Part shown: positions 51,537 through 60,879 of the stretch, piece by piece | How the letters are laid out: the number at the start of each line of letters is the position of its first letter | Position numbering within the stretch: position 1 is the stretch's first letter | Assembly (NCBI GenBank): GCA_902785425.1 | Contig: CACZYP010000018.1 | Span: forward strand, 1-64,000 | Direction of reading: 5' to 3' | Length of the DNA stretch: 64,000 nucleotides | From: an uncultured Ruminococcus sp. | Lineage (GTDB): Bacteria; Bacillota; Clostridia; Oscillospirales; Acutalibacteraceae | Position numbers and translations under genes: made by a program | Notes under the pieces: model-generated | What the model was told of the DNA's origin: nothing | The model's input: the letters and a program-made list of their open reading frames with translations, nothing else | Databases searched by the model: none

Positions 51537-52751
51537 ATGAAGAGATTTTTTGAAAAATTCAAAGGCGTAAAGCCTATAGATGTGCTGCATATATTCCTGT
51601 TTGTCGCAGCGCTGCCGATAGCGCTTGTCTACAAGCTTTTCAGGCGTGACCTGTGGCTCATATGCGATAACGGAGCGGAAGCGTCAGACAACGGCTACTG
51701 GCTTTACGAGTACATTCGCCGTGAACATCCCGAGCAGGATTGTCTCTATGCCGTAAACAAGAACAGCCGTGACCGTGACAAGGTGGCAGCTTTAGGCAAC
51801 CCCGTCAACTACGGAAGCTTTCTTCACTGGATACTGTATCTTACAGCAAAGGTGAACATCAGCTCGCAAAAGGGCGGCAAGCCGAATTATGCGGTGTGCT
51901 ATCTGCTTGAGGTGTACGGTATACTTCGCAACAAGCGTGTTTTTTTGCAGCACGGCGTTATACTTACAGATATAGAATTTCTGTATTACGAAAATACAAA
52001 AATGGATATGTTCGTCACAAGCACTTATCGTGAGTGGGAATATGTCAACAGTCATTACGGTTATCCCGAGGGTGTCGTTCAGCTCCTCGGGCTGACTCGT
52101 TTTGACAGACTGCACGATTTTGAAACAGTTCCGAAGCAGATACTCATAATGCCGACATGGCGTGAGTGGCTCGGCGAAGGCTCTCTCGTTAAAAATATCG
52201 AGAAAGACAAGGAAAACTTCGTTTCAAGCGACTATTACAAGCGTTGGAGCGCCGTTATAAAGAGCGATCGCCTGCGTGAGATCTGCGAAAAGTACGGCTG
52301 CACCGTTATGTTTTGTCCGCACCGTGACACACAGCGTTTTCTTTCCTGCTTTGAAACGGATAACCCGTATCTTACCGTGTGCGACTACGATCATTTCAAC
52401 GTGCAGGAGCTTCTGAAAAGCTCGGCGTTTATGATAACCGACTTTTCAAGCGTGCAGATAGATTTCGCATATATGAAAAAGCCGCTTGCATACTTCCATT
52501 TTGATTATAAGGAGTATACGGAGCATCACTATCATATGGGCTACTACAGCTACGAAAAAGACGGCTTCGGCCCTGCTTTCTCAGATGAGAACGAGCTTCT
52601 TTCGTATGTCGAACAGGCAGCGGCAAATAATTTTGTAAACGACGAAAAATACCTCAACCGCCACAGCGAGTTCTTTACACTGTACGATACGGACAACTGT
52701 AAGAGGAACTATGAGGCGATAAAAGAGAGATACAGATCAATTGACAATTGA
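51537..52751 (+). CDS. CDP-glycerol glycerophosphotransferase-like protein (TagB/TagF family)
   Basis: 404 residues. An amphipathic or membrane-dipping stretch is near residues 15-32. Family motifs include FLQHGVILTDIEFLYYE, VTSTYREWEY, LLGLTRFDRL, MPTWREWL and TDFSSVQIDFAYMKKPLAYF. Such enzymes add glycerol- or ribitol-phosphate units during teichoic acid assembly at the inner membrane face. It starts nine bases after the ATPase. The last residues, RSIDN, are encoded by the arm of the next modular repeat (ATCAATTGACAATTGA), which gives the stop codon. No tagD-like cytidylyltransferase gene is in the window. Confidence 0.9.
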   Translation: MKRFFEKFKGVKPIDVLHIFLFVAALPIALVYKLFRRDLWLICDNGAEASDNGYWLYEYIRREHPEQDCLYAVNKNSRDRDKVAALGNPVNYGSFLHWILYLTAKVNISSQKGGKPNYAVCYLLEVYGILRNKRVFLQHGVILTDIEFLYYENTKMDMFVTSTYREWEYVNSHYGYPEGVVQLLGLTRFDRLHDFETVPKQILIMPTWREWLGEGSLVKNIEKDKENFVSSDYYKRWSAVIKSDRLREICEKYGCTVMFCPHRDTQRFLSCFETDNPYLTVCDYDHFNVQELLKSSAFMITDFSSVQIDFAYMKKPLAYFHFDYKEYTEHHYHMGYYSYEKDGFGPAFSDENELLSYVEQAAANNFVNDEKYLNRHSEFFTLYDTDNCKRNYEAIKERYRSIDN

Positions 52752-52912
52752 TAATTGACAGTTGACAATTGCGGAAGCGCTGTGCGCTTATTTTATATAA
52801 TATTCTATAAATGAACATTGATAAATGCGAAAAGGATATACCTGAAATAATATATTATCAGGAGCGAAGCGACTCCGAAATTGTCCATTATCCATTGTCA
52901 ATTGTCAATTAA
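52738..52912. repeat. Modular hairpin repeat, copy 16
   Basis: Arm ATCAATTGACAATTGATAAT overlapping the 3' end of the transferase gene, hairpin AAGCGCTGTGCGCTT, a divergent core, hairpin GGAGCGAAGCGACTCC, arm AATTGTCCATTATCCATTG. Confidence 0.8.
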
Positions 52913-52946
52913 AATGTAGTAAAGAATGTACGATCAAGGGGAACAT

Positions 52947-53948
52947 ATGAGCGGCAAGGTTGATTTTGTTATAATTTGGGTAGACGGCAATGATAAGCAG
53001 TGGCGTGCCGAAAAGGCAAAGTATGACGGCAGTGTCACGGGGCCTTCCGATAGCGAGGTGCGTTACCGTGACTGGGATAATCTGCGTTATTGGTTTCGTG
53101 GAGTAGAGCAGTTTGCTCCGTGGGTGAATAAGATACATTTCGTCACATGGGGACATCTTCCCGAGTGGCTCGATACTTCAAACCCGAAACTCAATATCGT
53201 CAACCATAAGGATTATATACCCGAAAAGTACCTGCCGACGTTCTCTTCGCATACGATAGAGCTTAATCTGCATCGCATAAAGGGTCTTTCGGAGCAGTTT
53301 GTCTATTTCAACGACGACATGTTCATAACTGCCCCGACAAAAGAGAGCGATTTCTTCAAAGACGGCAAGCCGCTCGATACGTTTGCTCTCGACTGCATCT
53401 GCTTCCAGTCTGACAGCGCAGGCTTTTTCAACGGCGCAGACGTTACCGTTGTGAACGACCATTTCAGCAAAGACGAAGCGCTCAAGCGTGATTTCACGAA
53501 ATGGTTCAACCCGAAAAACAGATTTAAAAATATCCTGCGGACGGTGCTGCTTATGCCGTGGCACTGGTTCCCGGGATTCTACTATCAGCACACGCCGAAC
53601 AGCTTTCTGAAATCAACATACGAAGAAGTATGGGAGAAAGAATCGGAAAAGCTCGATAAAACGTGCAGCCATAAATTCCGTCAGGAGGGCGACGTCAACC
53701 AGTGGGTAATGAAGTTCTGGCAGTTGGCATCGGGCAATTTCATCGTAAGAAAAGACAGCTTTGCTTTGTGCTACCATCTCAAAGAGTACAACTACGAAAA
53801 GCTGCTAAAAGATATCCCGTCAAAAAAGCACTGCATGATCTGCATAAACGATACGGCAGAGACGTATGATTTTGAAACAAAAAAGGAAGCCGTAAAGGCA
53901 GCCTTTGAAAAGCTTTTGCCGGAAAGATCAAGCTTTGAAAAAAACTGA
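52947..53948 (+). CDS. Stealth family sugar-phosphate transferase
   Basis: 333 residues from the ATG at 52947 behind AAGGGGAAC. The conserved Stealth blocks are clear: VDFVIIWVDGND (CR1), RYRDWDNLRYWFRGVEQFAPWVNKIHFVT (CR2), LSEQFVYFNDDMFITAP (CR3) and a later DVNQW-containing block. Family members transfer hexose-1-phosphate or GlcNAc-1-phosphate to build phosphodiester-linked capsular or wall polymers. It sits after the exporter and the glycerophosphotransferase-like gene, supporting a phosphate-containing surface polymer. Confidence 0.92.
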   Translation: MSGKVDFVIIWVDGNDKQWRAEKAKYDGSVTGPSDSEVRYRDWDNLRYWFRGVEQFAPWVNKIHFVTWGHLPEWLDTSNPKLNIVNHKDYIPEKYLPTFSSHTIELNLHRIKGLSEQFVYFNDDMFITAPTKESDFFKDGKPLDTFALDCICFQSDSAGFFNGADVTVVNDHFSKDEALKRDFTKWFNPKNRFKNILRTVLLMPWHWFPGFYYQHTPNSFLKSTYEEVWEKESEKLDKTCSHKFRQEGDVNQWVMKFWQLASGNFIVRKDSFALCYHLKEYNYEKLLKDIPSKKHCMICINDTAETYDFETKKEAVKAAFEKLLPERSSFEKN

Positions 53949-53973
53949 CCTTTATTTGAGTGTGGAGTTTTAT

Positions 53974-54140
53974 AAATTGAAAATTGAAAATGGAAAATTG
54001 CGGAGTCGCTGCGCTCCTGTTTTTGTATCAGTGTTTTCAAACTCAATAGTTCTCTCACAGCAGCGAATACAAAGTATGGCTTTGTGAGGATAGATCAACT
54101 CGCCGCAGGCGAGTTCCGGAATTTTCCATTTTCAATTAAT
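53974..54140. repeat. Modular hairpin repeat, copy 17
   Basis: Arm AATTGAAAATTGAAAATGG, hairpin GGAGTCGCTGCGCTCC, core with GTTTTCAAACTCAATAGTTC and GCAGCGAATACAAAG, hairpin AACTCGCCGCAGGCGAGTT, arm ATTTTCCATTTTCAATT. Confidence 0.85.
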
Positions 54141-54183
54141 AAAAAACGGCTTATCGCCGATACGAAAGCGAGGATAGCGCATA

Positions 54184-56958
54184 ATGTCGAAGAAAAAGAA
54201 AAAGCGCACCGATAATAAACCGAATCAGACAGTCCAAAGCGCAGAGGTAGTTTCCGAAAATCAGGAGGCTGCGGCTGCGGAAACAGTCGAGGCAGAAAAA
54301 GCCGAAACAAAGGCTGAAAAAACCGAAAGCGCCGAAGGAAAAAAGGCGTCAAAGGGTAAGCCTGCAAGAACTGTAAGAACGATACAGTTTGAAAACAAAA
54401 TGAGCGAAACGAAGATCTTTCTGATCTTGTCGTTTTTGGTGCCGTTCCTTATCATGGGCTTTATGTTCGCAAGAGCGAAGATACACCCGTTCGGCGACAG
54501 ACAGGTGCTTTACTCCGACTGCAAGCAGCAGTATCTTCCTTTCCTTAAAGAGTTTCAGCGAAAGCTGAAAAGCGGCGACTCGATGTACTACACCTGGCAC
54601 AGCGGAATGGGAACAAATTTCCTTGCCATGATAGGCTACTATATATCAAGTCCGCTCAATCTTTTAACGCTCATTGTGCCTGCTAAGTATATCCGTGAGG
54701 CACTTGCCGTATTTATTATGATAAAGGTAGGCTGTGCAAGCCTCTTTACGGCGATCTTCCTTAAACACGTTTACCGCAGAAACGATATCTCTCTCGTAGC
54801 TTTCGGCTGCTGCTATGCGTTCTGCGACTTCATAATGGGTTACTACTGGAACACGATCTGGCTCGACAGCGTGGCGCTTCTGCCACTCGTAGCGCTCGGT
54901 GTTTACTGTGTAGTAAATGAGCGCAAATATAAGCTGTATGTCATATCTCTTGCGCTTGCGTTCCTTTCAAGCTACTACATCGGCTATATGATATGCGTAT
55001 TCGTCGTTCTGTGGTTCATAGTTCAGAACGTTATCAAGAAGTTCAAGCTTGAAGATTTCTGCGCCGATATTCTCAGAATGGCTCTCTATTCGGGAATTGC
55101 TCTTGCAATGACGCTGCCTGTGACGTTCGTTTCGTATGTGCAGCTTTCAAATACGGTCGGCACAGACGACAGCTTCCCCGATAAGCTTGAATTCTACAAC
55201 AACTTCATGGAGCTGCTTTCAAATCTTTTCAGCTTCCATGAGCCTACTACGATGGAAGGTCTGCCGAATATCGGCACGGGCGTTTTCTGCATTCTTATGC
55301 TTGTCATCTTTATCCGCTCAAAGGATATACTTCGCTCGGAAAAGATCTCTATGCTTGTGCTTCTCGGCTTCCTCTTTGTGAGCCTTAACGTAAATTCGCT
55401 CGATTACATCTGGCACGGCTTCCATTTCCCGAACCTTATCCCTTACAGATTTGCGTTCCTGTTCAGCTTTACTTTCGTTGTTATCGCATACAGAGCGTTT
55501 ACGGTCTTTGCTCAGATAGACAAAAAAGATATCATCGGCATGTGCATAATCACTATTATTATGGTTTGCATAACGGTATTCTATCTCGACAGAAAGGCTA
55601 TCATCGGCAGCCTTATCGTTGCGGCTGTTTATATCATCTTCATGACGCTTTACGAGCTTGATCTTCTCACTCGTGGTATGCTTATAATGTTCACAAGCCT
55701 TGTTATCATCGCAGAGATGTGCTTCCAGGCAAGCATTGGCGTCAATACTGTAGGCACAACGTCCTATAATGATTATCCCGCAAAAGAAGAAGAGGTAACT
55801 GAGCTTCTTAAATATGCAGAAAAGCAGAGCGGAGATGATCTTTACAGAATAGACCAGACAACATATTCAACCAAAAACGACGGTATGATATACGGCTACA
55901 ACAGCGCAGGCCAGTTCTCTTCAACGTCATACAAAACTCTTATAGATTTTACTGCTGATTTCGGTATCATCTCAAAGAGAAGTTCGTTCCAGTATATGCT
56001 GACATCGCCCGTTATCTCAATGCTCCTGAATGAAAAGTATATCATCGCAAGAGACGGCTATACGGCAGACGAAAGCTCCCTTACACAGGTACAGAAGGCT
56101 TCCGATAATGAGGCTGCTCTCTTTGAAAACAAGTATTATCTCCCGATCGGATATATGGCGGATAATTCTGTCATGGATGCCGACCTCGATCAGCCTACAG
56201 TGTTTGAAGCTCAGAACGAAGTTTTCAGAAAGCTTACAGGCGTTGACGACGATGTTTATACGCTGCTTTCACCTTCGGCATTTAACTGCAAGAATATTGA
56301 GCATGAAAAGGAATCGGACGGTCTGTTCCTTTATACGATCACAGACGGCGAAAGCTCGGGCGAGATAAAAATAACATACACCGCCACAAAATCGGGTATG
56401 CTTTATGCCTGGACTAATATCAAGTCGAGCGATGATGTTCATGTAAAGAGTGCGAATATCAATCATTCCTACAAAGTCGAAGCTCAGCGTTATATATTCC
56501 CGATCGGATATTACAAGAAAGGCGAAGTTGCCGTGATCTCAGTTGACGCCGAGAAGCGAGGCAACAACAGGATCTGCGTTGCTCAGCTCAATGATGAAGT
56601 AATGGAGAAAGGCTATGCCGCTCTTAATGACGAAACACTTTCCGTTACAAATCACGGAAGCTCCGTTATAGAGGGCAAGATCAACGTCAATGAAGACGGA
56701 CTCTTTATGACTTCCGTTCCGTATGAAAAGGGCTGGAAGCTCTATGTAGACGGCAATGCGGTCGATACAAAGGAAGTTCTCGGCGCATTTACAGGTGCAG
56801 ACCTTACAAAGGGCGAGCACACGATAAAGCTCACATACAAGCCGGAGGGCTTTACAGTAGGCTTGATAGCCGGAATAGCTGCGCTGCTGCTTTTCATTTT
56901 CCTTTGGGTAAACGATTCGCTAAAAGCAAAAGGCAAAGAGCTTGTCAAATTTATCTGA
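54184..56958 (+). CDS. YfhO family multi-membrane protein
   Basis: 924 residues. A charged cytoplasmic N-tail of Lys/Glu/Ala repeats (about 1-75) precedes roughly a dozen membrane segments (about 80-510), an extracellular domain (about 520-885) and a final membrane helix. FGDRQVLYSDCKQQYLPF and YYTWHSGMGTNFLAM are typical of YfhO, a GT-C-like glycosyltransferase family that glycosylates teichoic acids. The ribosome site is GAGGAT. It is flanked by Stealth and GT2 genes. Transfer of sugars from lipid carriers to the exported polymer is likely. Confidence 0.92.
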   Translation: MSKKKKKRTDNKPNQTVQSAEVVSENQEAAAAETVEAEKAETKAEKTESAEGKKASKGKPARTVRTIQFENKMSETKIFLILSFLVPFLIMGFMFARAKIHPFGDRQVLYSDCKQQYLPFLKEFQRKLKSGDSMYYTWHSGMGTNFLAMIGYYISSPLNLLTLIVPAKYIREALAVFIMIKVGCASLFTAIFLKHVYRRNDISLVAFGCCYAFCDFIMGYYWNTIWLDSVALLPLVALGVYCVVNERKYKLYVISLALAFLSSYYIGYMICVFVVLWFIVQNVIKKFKLEDFCADILRMALYSGIALAMTLPVTFVSYVQLSNTVGTDDSFPDKLEFYNNFMELLSNLFSFHEPTTMEGLPNIGTGVFCILMLVIFIRSKDILRSEKISMLVLLGFLFVSLNVNSLDYIWHGFHFPNLIPYRFAFLFSFTFVVIAYRAFTVFAQIDKKDIIGMCIITIIMVCITVFYLDRKAIIGSLIVAAVYIIFMTLYELDLLTRGMLIMFTSLVIIAEMCFQASIGVNTVGTTSYNDYPAKEEEVTELLKYAEKQSGDDLYRIDQTTYSTKNDGMIYGYNSAGQFSSTSYKTLIDFTADFGIISKRSSFQYMLTSPVISMLLNEKYIIARDGYTADESSLTQVQKASDNEAALFENKYYLPIGYMADNSVMDADLDQPTVFEAQNEVFRKLTGVDDDVYTLLSPSAFNCKNIEHEKESDGLFLYTITDGESSGEIKITYTATKSGMLYAWTNIKSSDDVHVKSANINHSYKVEAQRYIFPIGYYKKGEVAVISVDAEKRGNNRICVAQLNDEVMEKGYAALNDETLSVTNHGSSVIEGKINVNEDGLFMTSVPYEKGWKLYVDGNAVDTKEVLGAFTGADLTKGEHTIKLTYKPEGFTVGLIAGIAALLLFIFLWVNDSLKAKGKELVKFI

Positions 56959-57006
56959 GAATCGGTAACACTTAGCAGAACGCATGTCGTCATCGACTGA
57001 CTTATG

Positions 57007-57146
57007 CAATGGAAAATGGAAAAATATGGAACTTGCCTGCGGCAAATCTGACGGCGCAATATTGGCACTCGATTTAATCAGTGCTTCCATATAAAATCAA
57101 GCGGCGCAGCCGCTTCCGCAATTTTCCATTTTCAATTTTCAATTTA
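57007..57146. repeat. Modular hairpin repeat, copy 18, with MITE-like remnant
   Basis: Left arm AATGGAAAATGGAAAAATATG and half hairpin AACTTGCCTGCGG, then a truncated right end of the MITE-like element (57043-57088, ending GATTTAATCAGTGCTTCC), then the right half of the modular repeat: hairpin AAGCGGCGCAGCCGCTT and arm TTTTCCATTTTCAATTTTC. Confidence 0.75.
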
Positions 57147-57164
57147 AAAAAGGGGGGGATACAA

Positions 57165-58103
57165 ATGGATATGATATCTATCGTAGTTCCGTGCTACAAT
57201 GAAGAGGAATCAATGCCGAAGTTTTACGAAGAGGTCATAAAGGTGACTTCACAAATGAATATAGAACTTGAGATAATTTTTGTTGACGACGGCTCGAAGG
57301 ATAAAACTCTTGATGTAGCCAAAAAGCTTCATGAGCAAGATACGAAGGTTCGTTTCATTTCGTTCTCCCGTAATTTCGGCAAAGAAGCAGGAATGCTTGC
57401 GGGTCTGGAAGCGGCAAAAGGCGATTATGTCGCCGTTATGGACGCAGATCTCCAGGACCCCCCGTCGCTGCTGCCGGAAATGTATGAAGCTGTGACAACG
57501 GGCGGTTACGACTGCGCCGCTACAAGGCGAACCACACGAAAGGGCGAGCCGCCGATACGTTCGTTCTTTGCACGCATGTTCTACAGGATAATCAACAGGA
57601 TAAGCGACGCCGATATTGTAGACGGTGCCCGTGATTTCCGCCTTATGAGCCGCAAAATGGTTGACGCTGTGCTGTCGCTTGGTGAGTACAACCGTTTTTC
57701 AAAGGGCATTTTCGGCTGGGTAGGTTTCAAAACGAAGTGGCTTGAATACGTCAACGTTGAGCGTGTGGCAGGCGAAACGAAGTGGTCTTTCTGGAAGCTT
57801 TTCAAGTATTCTATGGAGGGCATAATGGCGTTTTCAACAACGCCGCTGTACATCACTTCCGCTATGGGCTTTATTGTTTGTATCGTGGCGTTCATCATGG
57901 CATGCTTCTATGCGGTAAAGGCGCTTATATTCGGCGATCCTGCGGCAGGCTTCCCGACTATGGTTTGTATAATGCTTTTCCTCGGCGGAATACAGCTTGT
58001 GGGTATCGGTGTTGTGGGAATGTACTTATCGAAAACGTATCTTGAAACGAAGCACAGACCCATTTATATCGTCCGTGAAACGGAAGAAGACATAAAAAAA
58101 TAG
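57165..58103 (+). CDS. Polyprenyl-phosphate glycosyltransferase, GT2 (GtrB-like)
   Basis: 312 residues from the ATG at 57165, chosen for AAGGGGGGGA and because the protein then begins MDMISIVVPCYNEEESMP, the usual GT2 start. Catalytic motifs IFVDDGSKD and VMDADLQDPP. Two C-terminal membrane segments (about 235-257 and 268-292) as in GtrB and dolichyl-phosphate transferases. It should make a sugar-P-polyprenol donor inside the cell. The YfhO protein encoded upstream is the natural user of such a donor. Confidence 0.94.
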   Translation: MDMISIVVPCYNEEESMPKFYEEVIKVTSQMNIELEIIFVDDGSKDKTLDVAKKLHEQDTKVRFISFSRNFGKEAGMLAGLEAAKGDYVAVMDADLQDPPSLLPEMYEAVTTGGYDCAATRRTTRKGEPPIRSFFARMFYRIINRISDADIVDGARDFRLMSRKMVDAVLSLGEYNRFSKGIFGWVGFKTKWLEYVNVERVAGETKWSFWKLFKYSMEGIMAFSTTPLYITSAMGFIVCIVAFIMACFYAVKALIFGDPAAGFPTMVCIMLFLGGIQLVGIGVVGMYLSKTYLETKHRPIYIVRETEEDIKK

Positions 58104-58115
58104 ATCATTAATTAT

Positions 58116-58145
58116 CTCCCGGACTTTTTGTTCGGGAGTTTTTTT
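58116..58145 (+). terminator. Terminator after the GT2 gene
   Basis: CTCCCGGAC / GTTCGGGAG with a T loop and a following T-run. Confidence 0.9.
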
Positions 58146-58220
58146 AGTGCGGAGTGTGGAGCTGCGGTAACGCTCATTTTGTTTGCTCGGCGAATAGTGC
58201 GGTGTTGCCTTATACTAAAA

Positions 58221-58358
58221 TTCAATAAAACACTCTAATCCTTTTCGGTCTAATTTCCGCAATACTGCGTCATCAGGCTTGAAATACGACAGTATTCCGG
58301 CGCCTTCTTCCATGTCTTGCGAAAATTATCCTCGAAAATCCTTTAAAGGTTTTAATTG
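58221..58358. repeat. Repeat with imperfect inverted ends
   Basis: Left end AAAACACTCTAATCCTTTTC, right end reading inward AAAACCTTTAAAGG then TTTTCGAGG. The interior GAAATACGACAGTATTCC resembles that of the MITE-like element at 29321 and 36171. The remaining part of the gap before the transpeptidase gene holds only its promoter. Confidence 0.45.
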
Positions 58359-58463
58359 ATAAATATTTTTTGTAACGTGAATATCTACATATTTGTCGGT
58401 CATGATGCTTTGAAGTTCGTTTGAAAAAACAACAAAAAATTAACAAAAAAGTTTCAGTATTGA

Positions 58464-58492
58464 TTGAAATTGAAAACATTATGTGTTATTAT
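58464..58492 (+). promoter_or_regulatory. Promoter of the L,D-transpeptidase gene
   Basis: TTGAAA at 58464-58469 and TATTAT at 58487-58492, 17-bp spacer; leader of about 110 nt. Confidence 0.65.
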
Positions 58493-58610
58493 AGTATACG
58501 GAGAAGAGGAAGGTCTTTTCCTGTGTTTTTTGATTTTTTCTGCCTTTGCCGGTGTCGGACAGGCGGAAGTTTTGGGTGTTGTAAAAACAGAAAACAAAGG
58601 GAGCATGTAA

Positions 58611-60125
58611 ATGAGCAGCTATCAGACAAAAAGCAGATCAATGCCGAAGAACAGAGCTTCGGTGAATAAAAAGAAAAAAAGACGTGCAAAGCATGCAGCG
58701 AGCGGAACTGCCGCAGGTATCATCGCATTTGTGGTGGTTCTTGTAGTGGTGCTTGGCGGTTACGGTGCGGCAGGTTTTTATTTTTCGCAGCATTTCCTTC
58801 CCGGCACTACAATAAACGGTTCGGACGTGTCGCTGATGACTCTCGATCAGGGCAGACAGGTAGTTGAAGATTCAGTTCGATCGTATAAGCTCACGCTCGT
58901 TGAGCAGGATTTCAAGAAAGAGGTAATCGATGGCAGCGAGATAGGTCTTACCGCCACGGCGTCCGATAATTTCAATAATCTTCTCGACATGCAGACGGGT
59001 CTTATGTGGCTTATGAACATGTTTGAGAGCAAAAAGATCGCAGTAGATGAGTCTATGGTCGATTACAGTTACGATGAGGAGCTTCTTTCCGAGATGGTAG
59101 ATTCGCTTGACTGCGTGTCTCCGCAGTATCCTATCGAGGCTAAAAACGCCGAGATCGTGCTCATAGACGGAAAATTCAGAATATCTCCCGAATCGGTGGG
59201 AAATATTGCTCACCGTGACGAGCTTGAAGAGAAGATTATCGAAGCTATCGAATCACAGCATGATAAGCTCGATCTTGAAGAAGAGGGTCTGTACGATCTG
59301 CCCGAAATACACTCCGACGATCCTTCATTACAGGAGCAGAAGGCGCTTTACGACGAGATGAACGATCTCGTTATCACGCTCAAATTCGGTCAGAAAACAG
59401 TTCCGATCGATGTCAACACTACGGCAGGCTGGCTCAAAACGGGCAAGAACGCCGACGGTTCTTATAGGATCAATCTTATAACTGACAATATCAAATCATA
59501 CGTGAAAACACTTGCGGAAACTTACGATACATACGACAAAACGAAGTTTTTCAACTCTCACGCAGGCAACGTTGTTGAGATCACAACGGGTGACTACGGA
59601 TGGATGCTCGATCAGGAGTATGCTGTTGATATGATAAAGGGCTACCTTCTTAACCGTGAAAGCCCCACTATCGACCTTACCGACAACAGTGAAGAGAGCA
59701 ACAAGTGGTGGTACAGAAAGGCTGTTTTCTACGACACGGAGGGCGCTGGCTACTACGGCAACACATACGCCGAGGTAAGCGTTGCAGAGCAGCATATGTG
59801 GATGTATCAGGACGGTGCTGTTGTTTATGAATCGGATGTTGTAACAGGCAACCCGAATCTCGGCAACTCAACTCCGATGGGAGCATTCAGGATCCGCTAT
59901 CATCAGGCGCCTGCAACACTGAGAGGCCCCGGCTACGAAACACAGGTAGCATACTGGATGGTATTTGCAGACGACGTAGGCTTCCACGACGCTACATGGC
60001 AGCCGTATTTCGGCGGTTCGCTCTATCTTTCCAACGGTTCGCACGGCTGTGTAAACCTACCGCTCAACAAAGCAGCAGAGCTTTACGAGCTTGTCTACGA
60101 CGGAATGCCGGTGTTCGTTTACTGA
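58611..60125 (+). CDS. L,D-transpeptidase (YkuD) with N-terminal membrane anchor
   Basis: 504 residues. A basic cytoplasmic tail (KKKKRRAKH), a membrane segment (about 36-62), then a peptidoglycan-binding-like region (about 65-350; FLPGTTINGSDVSLMTLDQG is the usual start of that domain). A C-terminal YkuD domain (about 375-504) has HDATWQPYFGG and SNGSHGCVNLP, with Cys480 as catalytic residue. It should make 3-3 cross-links or attach proteins to peptidoglycan outside the membrane. The start follows AAAGGGAGCA. A palindrome, ACTGATTTTCTTTGAAAATC, overlaps the stop region. Confidence 0.95.
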   Translation: MSSYQTKSRSMPKNRASVNKKKKRRAKHAASGTAAGIIAFVVVLVVVLGGYGAAGFYFSQHFLPGTTINGSDVSLMTLDQGRQVVEDSVRSYKLTLVEQDFKKEVIDGSEIGLTATASDNFNNLLDMQTGLMWLMNMFESKKIAVDESMVDYSYDEELLSEMVDSLDCVSPQYPIEAKNAEIVLIDGKFRISPESVGNIAHRDELEEKIIEAIESQHDKLDLEEEGLYDLPEIHSDDPSLQEQKALYDEMNDLVITLKFGQKTVPIDVNTTAGWLKTGKNADGSYRINLITDNIKSYVKTLAETYDTYDKTKFFNSHAGNVVEITTGDYGWMLDQEYAVDMIKGYLLNRESPTIDLTDNSEESNKWWYRKAVFYDTEGAGYYGNTYAEVSVAEQHMWMYQDGAVVYESDVVTGNPNLGNSTPMGAFRIRYHQAPATLRGPGYETQVAYWMVFADDVGFHDATWQPYFGGSLYLSNGSHGCVNLPLNKAAELYELVYDGMPVFVY

Positions 60126-60244
60126 TTTTCTTTGAAAATCAGTAAACAATGGAAAATTCCACTTGCCGGCTTCTGTAACCGTAATTGTACAAAGTTTTGC
60201 AATTCTTCGGGCTTTTGTGAGTGATCGTTGTGGAAAAATAAAGC

Positions 60245-60273
60245 TTGATATTTCCATTGAAAAGTGGTAAAAT
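60245..60273 (+). promoter_or_regulatory. Promoter of the rimP-nusA-infB operon
   Basis: TTGATA at 60245-60250 and TAAAAT at 60268-60273, 17-bp spacer, with TG one base before the -10 (extended type). Confidence 0.65.
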
Positions 60274-60296
60274 AATTACAGTAAATATTCTAAAGT

Positions 60297-60324
60297 AAGG
60301 AGTGGGTCAAAAAACCCGCTCCTT
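60297..60324 (+). promoter_or_regulatory. Leader hairpin of the rimP operon
   Basis: AAGGAGTGGGT pairs with ACCCGCTCCTT (one G-U pair) over a short A-rich loop, then TTGTATTTAT. It resembles a weak intrinsic terminator about 22 bp before the rimP start, so it may attenuate the operon, possibly through NusA. It also hides an AAGGAG sequence that is not the true ribosome site. Confidence 0.6.
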
Positions 60325-60345
60325 TGTATTTATCGGAGGGATATT

Positions 60346-60825
60346 ATGGCAAAGAAAAAGGGCGGCAATACCGTTGAGAGCGTAACTGCTCTTGTAAAGC
60401 CGATAGTCGAGGGCTTCGGCTTGCAGCTTTGGGACGTTCGCCTGGTCAAAGAGGGTGCGCTCATGTATCTGCGCATTTTTATCGATAAGGAAGAGGGCAT
60501 CACGATCGAAGACTGCGAAACGGTCAGCCGTGCTATCGATGCGCCGCTTGATGAGCTTGATCCGGTAGACGGCGAGTATACGCTTGAAGTCTGTTCACCC
60601 GGCGTTGAGCGTGAGCTTGTCAGAGACGAGCATTTCGAGCAGTTCATCGGTGCGGACGTTATGGTAAAAATGATCCGCCCGATAGAGGGGATAGGCAGAG
60701 AATTCTGCGGAAAGCTCAAGGCTTACAATAAGCCCGACATAACAATAGAGGATCACAGCGGCGAAAATGAGGTCACATTCTCGAAAAAAGAAGCGGTCTA
60801 CGTTAAGCTTGATGATTTTGACTAA
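60346..60825 (+). CDS. rimP: Ribosome maturation factor RimP
   Basis: 159 residues. VKPIVEGFGLQLWDVRLVKEG and YLRIFIDKEEGITIEDCETVSRAI are the conserved N-terminal segments, with YTLEVCSPGVERELV after them. It helps assemble the 30S subunit. The ribosome site is TCGGAGGGA. First gene of the rimP-nusA-ylxR-ylxQ-infB operon, as in most Firmicutes. Confidence 0.97.
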   Translation: MAKKKGGNTVESVTALVKPIVEGFGLQLWDVRLVKEGALMYLRIFIDKEEGITIEDCETVSRAIDAPLDELDPVDGEYTLEVCSPGVERELVRDEHFEQFIGADVMVKMIRPIEGIGREFCGKLKAYNKPDITIEDHSGENEVTFSKKEAVYVKLDDFD

Positions 60826-60879
60826 CAGCTAAAGGAACAGCATATTGCTGTGTACATACAGAAAGGATTGATCGAAAAA

